DNA from: Brachionus plicatilis
Taxonomy: Eukaryota; Rotifera; Eurotatoria; Ploima; Brachionidae
Assembly: GCA_010279815.1 (NCBI GenBank)
Contig: QEOQ01000207.1
Coordinates: forward strand, 1,909,307 to 1,973,306
DNA: 64,000 nucleotides
Reading direction: 5' to 3'
In this document: positions 36,301-48,900 of the stretch, in pieces
Layout: every line of letters begins with the position of its first letter
Position numbering within the stretch: position 1 is the stretch's first letter
Position numbers and translations under genes: made by a program
The notes under the pieces: generated by a model
The model's database searches: none
Seen by the model: only the letters and a program-made list of their open reading frames with translations
What the model was told of the DNA's origin: nothing

Positions 36301-37471
36301 AGGGCCGCTGATTCTGGGCCCTTATTTGACTCTGAATAGTGAATAACAAAACTTCCAAGTTTCCTTTATCGGAAAATTTGGCTGCTTTTTCATTCTTTCG
36401 ATAAGAATTAAAGGCAGTCAACTGCTGCTGAACGCCTTGGAGTGAGTTGGCAAATTCTCTATCGGACAACAAATCAATGGTCTCACGGATCCAATCCAAT
36501 AGATCACTTGTTAGACTTTCATACTTTTTGATATCTTTTTCGATGCTCATGGCACTCGACACCACTTTGGCGATTCTCTTGCCTTGTACCTGGTCGCCTT
36601 TCATTTTAGAGAAGTAGTGATAGAAGGCGATCACATAGGTCATGATTGACTTTTCGTCTGGTATGTCTACATTCACGTCTTCGGGCTCGAGAAGACGCGA
36701 TATGCCTAAACGCTTGTCGGCAACGCTAAACGCATTGTTCAGGTTAAAAGCATGGTTGGATTTGTTCAGCTGGGAGTACTGGATCAAGTCCGGTCTGTGC
36801 TTGTGGATTAGAGCATTGAAAGCCAAGCCGTCGCGCCACGATGTGGTAAAGTTGCGAACGTTAACGTTGGCGTAATCGGCTGTTTTTATTTGGCACCATA
36901 GCAACAGTGCGTCTTTGGCCGAGCGCGCTTCTCGCCGAATTTCGAACGGTTCGTTCGGAGTTCCCAGTTGTTGTGTGATCAATTGGTCGGTGATTATGTC
37001 CTGGATTTGGAATCTCAAAATTATTGTCCAAATGAGACCTAGGGTGAGAGACGGATTGCCGTCGACGATGTCGTGAGCGCCTATGTTCTCCAAGTGAACA
37101 TGCTGTTCCTGCAAAAACAAAAGAGCCTTGTCCACATTCTCCATGCAGTGGATTCGCATTTTGCCACGGGTCGGCCTAGGCAAACGCTCGCCCGACAAAA
37201 TCTCAAGCAGTCTGATGAGCAGGCGGCCATCGCGCAAGTCTATGTATAAATCGCTCACTCTGTACGGGCCATCGCGTACCAAGTGCGAGTTTATCCATTT
37301 GGAGAAGGTTTTTTTCTGCACCATTTCACGTTCATCGGCCAACACCTGGATGCGGGTGCGCTCAAAAAGCCGCGCTGTGGAATTGCCGCCATCGTCTATG
37401 TTGAAGTCAGTGTTTTCGTCATATTGACCGTTTACTTCTGGCTGGCCCGCAGGCGAGGCTACATCAGTCAT
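24363..37471 (-). CDS. Beta-spectrin (conventional, 17-repeat type)
   Basis: Beta-spectrin pairs with alpha-spectrin to form the submembrane cytoskeleton and links it to actin. Five exons join in phase to 2,533 residues: 36110-37471, 28165-33841, 27987-28085, 24722-24879 and 24363-24668. Residues about 51-275 are two calponin-homology actin-binding domains ([31 protein letters not shown]). The 5,677-base central exon encodes the spectrin repeats. After it come a 33-residue linker exon and a PH domain ([37 protein letters not shown]), then a Lys-rich tail. Length fits conventional beta-spectrins (about 2,300-2,400), not the 30-repeat beta-heavy form. The central exon is far richer in G/C than every neighbouring gene, whereas the PH exons are ordinary. 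Confidence 0.95.
25676..25728. repeat. Perfect palindrome with 23-base arms
   Basis: Bases 25676-25698 are exactly complementary to 25706-25728, around a 7-base loop. The inner core is GTGGATATGTA facing TACATATCCAC. It directly precedes the word CTCTTGGGAGACAGTATTA that is also found near 23937. It is likely a terminal structure of a mobile element. Confidence 0.9.
25830..26065 (+). mobile_element. C-terminal scrap of a LINE ORF2
   Basis: A plus-strand frame reads [17 protein letters not shown] followed by [15 protein letters not shown], the standard closing motif of Jockey/CR1-type ORF2 proteins. An in-frame continuation upstream is broken. The rest of the element is absent, as expected for a 5'-truncated insertion. 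It is a different orientation from the relic at 1590-3130. Confidence 0.8.
26262..26617 (+). repeat. Dispersed repeat, shorter copy of 22674-23270
   Basis: It matches both outer parts of 22674-23270 but lacks the internal 255 or so bases. The join falls after TGTCTAAATTTAC. It lies in a beta-spectrin intron. Confidence 0.8.
26971..26992. repeat. Short perfect hairpin
   Basis: GTCGTGTCA and TGACACGAC pair around TTTT. Related words (CACCGTGTCATTTTTT near 26800 and AAAAAATGACACGTCGG near 27832, the latter in inverted orientation) suggest terminal inverted repeats of one or more small elements in this stretch. Confidence 0.75.
27257..27628. mobile_element. Foldback MITE flanked by TA
   Basis: Both halves are inverted copies. 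The left starts CAGTGGTTATTTGATAACAG and the right, reverse-complemented, starts CAGTGGTGATTTGATAACAG. Pairing continues for about 170 bases through ATTTACGTAA-like and CGGCCAATTCAACATTTAAA blocks. TA flanks each end, as for Tc1/mariner insertions, and CAGTGG is a common mariner-type start. There is no coding sequence. Confidence 0.85.
33842..36109. other. Beta-spectrin intron 1
   Basis: The 2.3-kb intron separates the actin-binding exon from the long repeat exon. It opens on the minus strand with GTAAAT and closes with TTATTGCAG. It is A/T-rich; I see no repeat with clear ends and no other gene in it. Confidence 0.7.
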
Positions 37472-39461
37472 TTTTTTAATTTTATCTATTCAAATTTTTT
37501 TGCTTTTTGTTTTTTTTTTGAATCTTTTTCTTTTTTTTAAATCAATACAAAACAATATAAAAATATCTAAATTGAAATAAAATTGTTAGATTGGGGTTTT
37601 GTGGCAAGAAATGAGCTCGAAACCGGTTTAATTATGTACGCTTTTTTTTTTTTTTTTGAATTTTTTTTTTTTTCAAAAGCTTAAACAATCAAGTCGATAG
37701 CGGACAAAACCTGTAATTTAACCTTTTTGTTAAGTGTTCGTTAGTGAAATGTGTATGTTAGAAACAAGAAAAAATAATAAAAAAAAGAGAGAGAGAGAGG
37801 AAAAATATGAAGATGATTAAAATACAAAATGAAGTTCGACGATCACAGTTAAGGACATACCCCCCTCTTAATTTTAAAATTAACTGTTAGACACGACCAA
37901 AAAATTGTCTTCATTGTGTTAAATTAAAGATTATCTCTAAAATTACAAAATTAATTTCAATTAAAAAATTTTTTTTTTATTTTAAACTATTTTATAAAAC
38001 ATCTTACAATGAGTTAGAATCTAAAAAATGACGATCCGCACTCGTTTCAAATATATGACCTTATTTTTCCTCTAGATCAAATCGTTATTTTTTTTCGCCA
38101 TTTTTAAACAGAATATCTAATTGAACTTCTTGATAATTATCATAATGTTAATTATATTGACTATCTTGGAAAAAAAAAATGATAATTAAAATTCGCCAGT
38201 TAAAAATCAGACTTGTTTTTTACAATAAAAATGACAATAAATAATGGTTTTACAAAAAAATAAGGTTCACACATTTCTGTATAATAATTTTCGATCATAA
38301 AGATATGGTGCCTAATTTAGATCCGTTATTACAATTTTTGTATTTTTTTTCTTTTTGTTAAAATCCTATATTGATATAGAGCCAAAAATTATATTCCCTA
38401 TATATATATAAACATAAAAAAAAATAATAAAATATTCATATTGATTTTGAACTTAAAAAAAAAATTATAATTTTTATCAGCTATTGGCTACTCATCTTTA
38501 AATGCTTCTCTTTGAAATTTGATCATTTATCTGCACACGCTATTGATAAACTTTGCCATAATTCTTCTTCTATTCGAGCTGACCGGTTTATTGGCTTAAC
38601 TTAAAATTCTTGTTGGCTTAGATGTCAATATTTTTGTCACTCTTGAACAAAATTGCTAAAACTTGCGGCTTATGGTTACACTTTAAATTGGGGTCATCTT
38701 AGAAACACATTCGCTATGAGGATATAAAAAAATTAATTAAAAAAAAACTTTATTTAGAACAACTAATAAATTTTAGATAGTTTACGTTTGAATAAATTAT
38801 ACTAAAAAATTTGTGAAAAAAAGAACTTAGTCAGCAATACCTAACGCTATTCTCTCTTCTCTTGATGATAAAATTAATCACAAAAAACCAGGTGGATACG
38901 GCACGAAAGAAAGGAAGCACGTTGTTTCGAACAAGTTCTGGTTTTTTAGCTAATCTTTCATAGAAAATAAAAATGGAGTCAATTTATTCGGCGTGCAAAA
39001 ACGCTATTTTACTTTTAGATTTTGTTTTCATCTTATGTTGAATTCTTCATATTTTAAAAGCATAATTTCTATTTTCATGTTTAAAAATTTTTTCTCCCAT
39101 CGTCTAATAATAATAAAAAAGATAACAACAAACTAAAACACATAATACCTAATTTTTTATTTCACTATCTAAAATTTAATTTTAATATCCGAGTTTCAAA
39201 AAAATTACCAAATTTTTCCAAGCTTTTTTTTTTCTGACTAATAGCTGCAATCATAAAATGTAGCTATTTTTGAAATTTGCTTTGAGCATAAATTGCATGT
39301 TAAACTTTCGAGAGGAAAAATAGAAAAAAAAATAATAAAACTTGAATCTAAATAATTTCATTTAGTATAAGCCTTCTGTAATTGTTGAAATATTTTATGC
39401 TTAATTAAATATTGTCTACATTGATTTAGGTAATCTGCTGTACAAATTTAATTTGCTATAC
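37472..39461. other. Beta-spectrin upstream region
   Basis: The minus-strand promoter and 5'UTR must lie here. A short GA microsatellite occurs at about 37784-37799. A somewhat less A/T-rich patch at about 38885-38945 ends, on minus, in a possible donor (CACCTGGTTTTTTG) and could be a 5' non-coding exon, but nothing proves it. Confidence 0.4.
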
Positions 39462-39778
39462 GAAAAAATTCAAAAATGCTTTTATTTATTTTAAAATATA
39501 TTGACCCGTCTTTTAACAAATTTTGACCAATTTAGAATTAAAAAAAAAAATTGAAAAAAAAGACCCAAATTTTTAGTGTTTTCAATCTACTGCTTTTTAA
39601 ATTAAGTCGCTTTATTTAAACTAGTATGCTAATTAAATCTTACATTATTTTTATGTAAAATTAATAATTAATAATATATACATAAGCTGAAATTTAAGTC
39701 ACAAAATTTTTTTCAAAATTAAGCTTTTTCTTTAGTTGATGTGTTACTCTCTTTCGAAATTTTTCCTAAATTGGTATC
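39462..39778 (-). repeat. Direct repeat flanking a LINE, left copy
   Basis: About 310 bases here resemble 40313-40620 in the same orientation, with many small differences. Shared blocks include AAGTCGCT, TATGCTAATT, TAAATCTTACATTAT and CTTTCGAA(A/C)TTTTTCCTAAAT(T/A)GGTAT. Relative to the LINE ORF on the minus strand it is the 3' flank, so it is most simply the element's 3'UTR. Confidence 0.75.
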
Positions 39779-39784
39779 TTCTTC

Positions 39785-40310
39785 TAGCTTCAACTTCTTA
39801 TGAGGCATAAGGCGTACACTCGTCCCCTCCATTCTACCCTATCTTTTACGGCAATGCTTACTTCCATCTTAGTTTCACCTCTTTCAGCTCTCTTCCAACT
39901 GTTCTCCTCTGGGTAATATTTGGCCTTAGCTTGTGTAATAAAGAGATTCAATTGATTATGTCTTTTGGCATCTTAAAAACATGTCCAAGTCATTTAAGTC
40001 CTCTTCAGTGTATTGTGTTACATATCGGCTCGGTTCTGGCTTTTCTGTACAGCTCTTCATTTGTAATTAGCTAGAACATTCGCGATATTTTTCCTAGGCA
40101 ATTATTATTTAAAATTTTCCATTTTTGAAAGTCACTCTCCATATACCAGTACATATTTTACAAGTCTACTTTGAGGTTGCAATTTTAGCACTCAGGCTAA
40201 GAAATGACCACCTTTGGAAATTTTTTAACCTAAAGAATGAAATTGTGACCTTCGATAGGCAATTTCGGATGTCTTCTCGTGAGCTTCCATTTTTGCCATT
40301 TATGCTTCCC
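39785..40310 (-). mobile_element. LINE ORF2 C-terminal relic (RTE/craniate-type endonuclease-RT)
   Basis: The minus strand, read with several frame breaks, gives the classic order of this class. It starts with REDIRNCLSKV then FFRLKNFQRWSFLSLSAKI, passes through TNEELYRKARTEPI and RGLKWLGHVFKMP, and ends with NSWKRAERGETKMEVS then VKDRVEWRGRVYALC. It is inactive because of stops and frameshifts. Direct repeats lie on both sides. Confidence 0.85.
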
Positions 40311-40312
40311 AG

Positions 40313-40620
40313 AAAATTCAAAAATTACTTTCATTTACTTTAAAATAATTCACCCGTCTTTGGACAAATTTAAACCGATTTTGAATTTTAAAAAAATACC
40401 CAAATTTTTGGTGTTTTCAATCAAAATTAAAATCTACTGCTTATTAAAATAAGTCGCTATATTAAAACTACTATGCTAATTTAAATCTTACATTATATTC
40501 AGGTAAAATTAATAATTAAAATGCATAAGTCGAAATTGAAGTCATAAAATTATTTCAAAATCAAGCTTTATCTTAAGCGAATGTATCACCCTCTTTCGAA
40601 CTTTTCCTAAATAGGTATAC
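40313..40620 (-). repeat. Direct repeat flanking a LINE, right copy
   Basis: This is the partner of 39462-39778. Lying upstream of the truncated ORF in the element's orientation, it looks like the 3'UTR of a second, adjacent copy of the same LINE. Confidence 0.75.
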
Positions 40621-43600
40621 TATGAGTAAAAATAAAACTTTATACTTACCACATTTACTGTGTTAATGGTTCTGCAGTTATTAATTGAGATTTTTTTAAT
40701 TTTATTAATTACCATCGACTCAAAACTTAAAATTTCTTCATACGCTAGTAATTACTAAATTTTTTATTTCTATTTTTTTTTTGATGAATTATCTTCATTA
40801 AAAATATCTAAAAGGCTTTGTTTAGATTGAAGATTAAAATTTTTGCACTGAAGCATTTCTGAGAGCCAAATAAATGTTTGACCTATAAATGAAAAGATTT
40901 TGCCGGATATATTCGGACTTTGCCGAATTCTAGTTTCTTACTGCTTTGAGTTAATCTAATCGCAAACAGATTTATCCGATGTTTGTTCATTGTTTTAGAA
41001 TAAGTTTGTTTATAGGTCAAATTCTTTACTAGATATTGAGAGGAAGATAATTGAAAGTCTAGGAGAATAACAATCGGCGATTTCTGGCCGAACAGGAGTA
41101 AAAGTGGTCTAATGGAACTAGTCGAGAATAGCATATAAAATAGATAAATCAAATATTTTCTTAGCCTATTGATTATTAGAAAAATAAAAATGAATTGAAA
41201 ACACAAACGAATCATTTAAGCTTCATCATAAAAATTATCTATCTACCATGATGTGTACACTTATATTCTTACAAAAAAAAATCATACTTTTTGAAATATT
41301 AGCTGTTTTATACTTGATATATAAAAAATAAAATTATTTCATTTTAATTAATCATCTTACATCCTCTCACCGTTATTTATTTTAGGTGATCAAATCATAA
41401 AAGCAGGTACTAATACAGCGCTAGTGTAGCTCATAATTTGTCTTTACTCTCATTTTTGCCTATTTAATTAAAAGCTTGTTAAACACCTTTATCTTATCGT
41501 TTAATTTTTTTATCTTAATTTAGAATTTTGATTACCAAACTAATTTCATAGTCTAAAATTAATTATTATCTTTTTTTTTATACATTTGATTCCAATTAAA
41601 CTTTAAATTGATCGAATAAATCAAATTAAATCTGTTTGTTTATCAATTTCTGCTCATAATTTTGAACTCTGCGCCTTCAAAAATAATTTGTATCATATTT
41701 TTAATGATTATCCAGTTGATTCAGTCTGTTCGGAAGCTTCTAAATATTGACTTAAAATTTAAATATTTTTTTAGTATTCTTTCCTGAAAAGTAAATATTT
41801 GATAGTCCAAAAGAAAGAGGAAAAAATTAAAACTAGAATAAAATTTAACAGTTGGCTAGAATAAAGACTTTAAATTTAAAAATTGTTGTCTGGGCTAAAT
41901 TATATTTCTGACAAATAAATAAAAGATCTGTGATTTTAAATAGAAAATTTGAAAGCTTTTTTAAGACAAATCAAAACAAATTAAAATGATACAAATAAAG
42001 ATAACATTTTTGATAGGAAAAACCATTCTACTGTTTAAAAATGACTCTTGAAATCTTTATTTTGTTTCAATATAAATTATCCGCAATATTGGATATTGAT
42101 ATCACATTACCAATAATTATCAAGTAAAGGATATTTGTTGGCTTAAAATTGGACCGAAAATTAACTCTTTTTCAAAACAATCTTCAAACTGAACTGGGGT
42201 AGCGGGCAAAATGTTAAATTTCAAAAGCAAATATAACTACATTACTTTAACAATTTTAGGATGCAGGTGCACATTTTTAGTGCAAGCTAAGTAGAATACT
42301 TTAAAGCAACCCGATTATATGATTGAATCTTTATTAATTAGTTGACATAGAAACAAATTAAAATTCATTTTTAAATTTTAAAGAAAGGCACTATTCAAAA
42401 AATCAATATTTGCTTGGAATAAAGCCCTTCTAAACCCAAAACCTTTTCGAAAAATCCACTCTCAGCAAATTCTAGTAAAAATCTAAAACTAGCATATGAT
42501 AAATATTAACTTTCTACTTAAGATAATTGAACTAGATTAGCAGACTTTTCTATTTATGCGGAATCCTCTGGTGATTTAATTAATATGAAACTTAAACCAA
42601 TTTTTGTGATAATTTTGTTTGTTTTAATATTCGAAATTTGATACAAATCTTGTTTATTTAGACAATGTTGAACTTTTTTTTTTTTTGAATTTTTATTAAT
42701 CTTATTTTTATGCTTTGGTCACTTAAAAATATTTGGTCACTTGAATTATCGATTTTTGGACCCATTGTTAGTTTAATATTTAATTTTAAATAAAGTCTGT
42801 AAACAAAAATCTCTTCCTGTTCATGAATTCTGTTTTAAATTGTGAACGCTCAGTTAATTTTAGCATAGAATTATAATTGAGAATGGATATCGATTTTTCA
42901 TTAATGCCCAATACAAAATTAGCTTAATGGTTGATACCAATTTGATCTGGATGATTGATGAAAAAAGAAATTAGAACTCGTGAGGATCTGTTTAGAAACG
43001 AGCCGATTTGCCTTTTGGCAAGTCATATATCAACAATTCAGCTGAGGAAAAAGAACATTTTAAAATTTGTTTAAAAATGAATGAATGCCAACAAAAGCTC
43101 AGCTTGTGAGATAACAATTGCCGTGTTGTGTTCTTAAGAATTATTGATCTTAATGGAAATAATTAAAATCATGTATTTTTAATTAAAACTTGATCAAAAT
43201 CATGAAAATAAAAATGATTTATTGACAGCCATTTATAAAAAGAATAAAAAAATTCTAAATTAATTATGGTAGGGGTCATTTTAGCACAAACAGTGCTATA
43301 TCTTGTATTAAGCATCAAATAGTACTCTATTAATGATAATTTCTAATTTACGTCACACAAGTTTAATTAAAATAATATATGATTTCTTTTTAAACATTTA
43401 TTTTAAAATTGTTTATTTTTTTTATCACTAATTCTTTCTTAATAAGTATTAATCTAAAAATTATTAGAATAAAATCTACCATTCCAATTGTTTTTTTATT
43501 ATTTGCATGCTTGAAAAAATCATAAAAAAAAGAATTTAATCATTGAATTTTTTTAAATTGCTATATTTTTAATTATTTTTCTATTAGACATCGATTATTA

Positions 43601-45529
43601 CTTTATTTTTATTAATGAATCTTTATTAATTCAAAGTTTTCGATTTTCCTTCTTTTTAAATTTTGATATGCTCAAAAAAAACGTTTAATTTAGTAAAAAA
43701 ATAAATATTTCATAAAATCTAGCTAATTAATTTAAATAAATAAATTGTTAATTTTCTAAAAACAAATCTTATAGATAACCTAATGAAATTTTTAAACAAA
43801 AGTCTTTAATTTTTTAGTCTTTAATAAATTAAAGTTACACTATTTGGACAAAATTCTAAGATATAACAAAATTTGACAACTCATCATGTAAAACATCAAT
43901 AATACTAAATTTTCATTTTGCATGTATTGAAATAATTTTCAACTTTTATTTATTTTTCTTTTGTTATTTAATTTAAGCTTATTTGATGAGAACAGATCGA
44001 TAAAATATTTTAATTTTCTTAACCAAAATCATAGTAGAATAAAATTGTACTAATCATAAAATTTCCATAAATTTCAAATATTTATTAATTTCATTTTTAT
44101 TAAAAATAATTCTATTGAAACGTCAAAAATTCTCAAGAGCAATAAAAAATAAAGTTTAGATGACTAGTTTGGTAGTGTGCTATAAGAAACTACTTATCTA
44201 TTGTCAATTTTCGTATTCACTTTTAAATAATTAATAAAAAATTAAATTAATTACGATTCTTTTAAATATGATACCGTATATGTTTCTTTTTTAATTGTAA
44301 TCTAATAATAATCTGATCTCAAACAATTTCTATTTAAAGCCCAAAAAACTCAGATTAAATTTCAACAACTTTTTGTATTTTATTATCGCTTGTTTTCATA
44401 TAAAAATCCCATCCATGAATCATTATATGAATCTTATCCTAAATTACCTAACATAAACCTTTAAAATCTTATTAGAATTTCATCAAAATTTTTTTGATTG
44501 TAAATTAAGTTTGATATTTCCAGAGTTAATTAATAGCCTAATTTAATCTTTAAATAAAAATTATTAATGTTTTTTTTTTATATTTTAACTTATTTGAGAT
44601 ACATAAAAATAATTAAAAAAAATTTATTTGTTTATAAAATCGTATTATAAAGACTTTTTTTTCGTTGAAAAAGCCACCTAAATCTACAAAATTTTATCTT
44701 AGGGATTAGACAAGACGATGTAAAAACAAAAAATACGGATTATTTATCAAAATATACAATCTCTATGAGATATAATCCTAGTATTTCTTTGAATTAGTTG
44801 AGATTAAAAAATGAATTTTTCTGACGAAGCGTTTTTATTATCGGAATTAGGAAAAATCCATGAAATTGTTTATTTTTATCAATATAATAATCAAATAAGA
44901 TATGTTTTTTTAAAGCTATGAATTGTCATGTCATCACAACTTAAATCATCTAATTCAAAATACAAAAGTTTAGTCGATCAAATATGATTATTAATATCAA
45001 TTTGAATAGTCAAATATTATTTATCCAAGATATTTCAATCAAATTAATATTTTTATATATTTATAAATTATGAAATTTTTAAATCTTTTTTAAGTTTTAT
45101 TTGTTAACTCAATTTTTATTAATATTAATATATATTGGACTTATGTTTTAATTTTTTATATAAAGAATAATCGAAAAAAGATAGATATTACTTTTTCTAG
45201 GGCACAATTAATTATTAAGTCATCTTTAATTAAGAGGCAGTTTTTTCAGGTGCTAAAATATTTCGAAAATCTATTTTAAAAATAAAATTTGAAAAAAAAA
45301 TGAAATACGAAAATGTTGAAGCATTGAAAATATTTCTTTTGATAAGAGAGTGATTGATTGAGTTGAATCAAGTAATTTTAAAATTATTAGCTAGAAACTG
45401 TTTTAGTTAATTAAATGCGATAAAAAAAGAAGTAAATATTTTTTGTTTATCTGTAAACAAGATTTATTAAAAATTTGTAAAATTCATATTAATGTCAGAA
45501 TCGATAAGAGTAAGAATAGCGTATTCTGG
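40621..45529. other. Long gene-free A/T-rich stretch
   Basis: Almost 5 kb without any coding region I can support. A 110-codon minus frame at 40883-41215 lacks homology I recognise, and its hydrophobic N-terminus is what random A/T-rich sequence produces. No repeats with clear ends were found. Confidence 0.6.
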
Positions 45530-45873
45530 CGTTCAATTACGCTGCACCACAAACTAAGACGCCAAAGTACATCTCGAGCATGCCAAAACATTTTTAATTA
45601 AGAACGCATAGTCTAATAGCGTAATCATTGGTTTAGGTCTTAAATCTTCGTGCTGCACCAGAAACATAATAAAAGAAAACCTTTTTTTGTTTGTCCTAAA
45701 ATCAAGTTTTGGTGACGTATTAAATTAAGAATTTCAGAGTTTGATGCAGACCTAAACCTTTGATTACGCTATTAGACTATGCGTTCTTAATTAAAAATGT
45801 TTTGGCATGCTCGAGATGTACTTTGGTGCATTGAATAAAAGCATTTTAGCTTGTGGTGCAGCATAATTGAACG
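45530..45873. mobile_element. Foldback MITE next to the ACSS 3' end
   Basis: The left arm starts CGTTCAATTACGCTGCACCA and the right arm, reverse-complemented, starts CGTTCAATTATGCTGCACCA. Pairing covers about 110 bases on each side, including TACATCTCGAGCATGCCAAA and AACGCATAGTCTAATAGCGT blocks. There is no coding sequence and no clear target-site duplication. It lies about 90 bases beyond the ACSS stop codon. Confidence 0.85.
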
Positions 45874-45962
45874 AGACAATACAATTGTAAAAAAATAAAA
45901 TGAGTTGAAAAAAATTTATTTAAAAAGTCCAAAATAAATAAAATTTTTCTAATAAAACTAAA

Positions 45963-48900
45963 CTAATTAACTCCTTTAAGTTTTTTATATTTAGCTGTTA
46001 TTTCATCTATTAAAGAGGGATCAAATAAAGTTGACGTGTCACCCATTTCATCAAATTTATTTGAAGCTATATTTCTCAGTACGCGTCGCATAATTTTGCC
46101 AGACCGAGTTTTCGGCAAGTTGGAAACAAACTAAATTCAAAGTTAACAAAAAAATATAATTTTTAAATGGCAACGCATATTTTGGAACAAAAAAACATAA
46201 ATAAATTGAAAAATCTGAATAAGTTTTTTTCTTAAAGCCCTAAAGTAGTTCTGCAAATTATCTCAGCTGGTACATTCAATGTATTACCATAATCCAGATT
46301 TGGCAAAATTTCAAAAACAGAAATTGAATTCCAGAGTATTTAAAAAAGATAGATTAAGATGATACATTGAATTTACCAAATGAAATAATCAACAAAACCG
46401 TTTTCGAGCTTCGAACAAAAAAGTGAGTCTGGTCAAAAGTTTGACCACCTGATCACATAATTTACTTTAAAAAAATCTTCAGTTAAAAATATGAACACAT
46501 GATCTTGAAATTGACTTTTAAAATTTACATAGACAATTTTATGAACAAAAAAATATTTATTTTTTTCTAAAATTTTTGAGTCAATTTTGAGACCATTTTT
46601 ACTACATATTTCATTTGATACAAATTTTTTTTATGAAGTTTTTTTTAAATTAAAAAACCAGAAAGACCCAGAAAGTCCATTTTTTTTTGAATTTAAAAAA
46701 AACTTCATAAAAAAAATTTGTATCAAATGAAATATGTAGTAAAAATGGTCTCAAAATTGACTCAAAAATTTTAGAAAAAAATAAATATTTTTTTGTTCAT
46801 AAAATTGTCTATGTAAATTTTAAAAGTCAATTTCAAGATCATGTGTTCATATTTTTAACTGAAGATTTTTTTAAAGTAAATTATGTGATCAGGTGGTCAA
46901 ACTTTTTTTTTTGACCAGATCCAAAAAAGTTATTCAGTTTTTTAATTTTTTTTCTTTATTGTTCTAAAATTCACTTTGTCTGTTATAAATCTTACTAAGA
47001 AATAATGCGGTACAGCATAGCCGGCAATTTTAGACTTAACCAATGCTTTTAGCTCTTTCACTACTTGTTCCTCATTAAAATCAGCATCGTTTCTTAGAGT
47101 TACAAAAGCGAAAATTCCTTCTCCCAATGTGTCATGCGGAAATCCCACCACTGCGGATTCAGAGATATGATGGCTTTCGTCTAGTACGTCTTCGACCTCA
47201 GCTGTTCCGATTCTATGACCACTAACATTAATAACATCATCGACACGACCAGTTATTTGAAAATGGCGATCGTTATCAACATGGGAACCATCTCCAGTGA
47301 AGTAATAGCCCGGATAGGGTCTAAGATATGTATTAATGAATCGTTGATGATCGCCATAAATTGTTCTGGCCATACTTGGCCATGGCTTTTTGATACACAA
47401 AATTCCCTCTGTGTTTTTAGGCTCTTTTTCATTCCCCTTAAATAAAATAATTCTATTTTTTATCTTTAAAAAAAATTGAACTTAATACTTTTTCATCTAA
47501 AAGAACAGCATCAATTCCAAAAAATGGCCTCATTGCCATTGCTGGTTTAATTTGATCATTTTTACCACAAGGTAATGGAGCTATCATTAGACTTCCTGTT
47601 TCAGTTTGCCACCAGGTGTCAATTATTTTGCAGCGTTTTTGGCCTACTACTTCATCGTACCAATGCCAAGCTTCATGGTTAATAGGTTCCCCAACAGATC
47701 CTAAAAGTTTCAAGCTAGAAAGATCATATTTTTTCAACCATTCATCACCATTTTTAATCAATAAACGTATCGATGTGGGAGCAATGTACAACTGGTTAAT
47801 TTTTAGTCGCTGAATTGTTTCCCAATAACGACTTGGATTTGGATAAATAGGAGAACTTTCGAATAAGACAGTGGTTCCTCCATTGCACAGCGGAGCATAT
47901 ACAATGTATGTGTGACCGGTGATCCAACCAACATCTGCCAAACAGCCGAATACATCATCTTTTTCAAAATTAAAAGCAATCTTTTTAAAAAAAAAGATTA
48001 GTAAAATCCTAAAAAAAACATTTTTCTGTAATTACTTGATGACTGAAAGCAGATTGAAGAATATAACCAGCTTGAGCATGAACAAGGCCTTTTGGTTTTC
48101 CAGTGCTGCCCGAAGTATAAAGCATGAATAAAGGATCGTTTGCATCCATAATTTCCGGTTGACATTCCGAAGAGAATTGATCTAAAACCTCATCAATTAC
48201 GATATCTTTTTCAGCATTAAATTCAAATTTGTTTTCAGTTCTTTTATAAACTAAAACATTTTTAACTGACGGACATAGCTTAATCGCCTCATCTACAGTT
48301 TTTTTTAAGTTTATTATTTTTCCTCCACGTATTGCTTGATTTGCCGTAATTACAATTTTACAATTAGCTATACAATTTTTAATTAAATTGAGCAAAAATT
48401 ATATGATTCAAGAATACCATCATTTATCCTAGAAGCTAGTGATTCAGAGGAAAAACCGGCAAACACGACGCTATGAAGGGCACCGATGCGAGCACAGGCC
48501 ATCATACATGCAACAGTCATTGAGCATGTAGGCATGTAAAAAGCAACCCTATCTCCTTTTTGGACACCGCACGATTTCAAGAGATTTGCCATTTTGTTCA
48601 TCATTTTATAAAGTTGTCTATTTTGAAAATTACTTATAAGGATGTAAAATAAATTATAAAGTTTACTCATAAGTAACTGATTCGTGAAAACCTGGCTCAT
48701 CTTTTTCCCATAACAAAGCAACTTTATTTGGGTTTTTTTGATAATGACGATCTACACAGTTAACTGATACATTTAGTTTTCCGTCCAGGAACCATTGTGA
48801 ATTGTAATTTTCGAGGTCACCAAATTTAGCTCCATTATTCACCTTATTAAATGGTTTGAACCAATCGAGACGGTTTTTAGCCAATGTTCCCCAAAAATGG

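Noticed and set aside
39462..40620. An LTR retrotransposon with 310-base LTRs
   Set aside because: The enclosed coding sequence is LINE ORF2, far too short for gag-pol, and there are no TG...CA ends, primer-binding site or polypurine tract.
40883..41215. 110-codon minus-strand frame with a hydrophobic N-terminus
   Set aside because: Composition is what random A/T-rich DNA gives (Ile/Leu/Phe/Lys/Ser). There is no promoter or poly(A) context and no recognised similarity.
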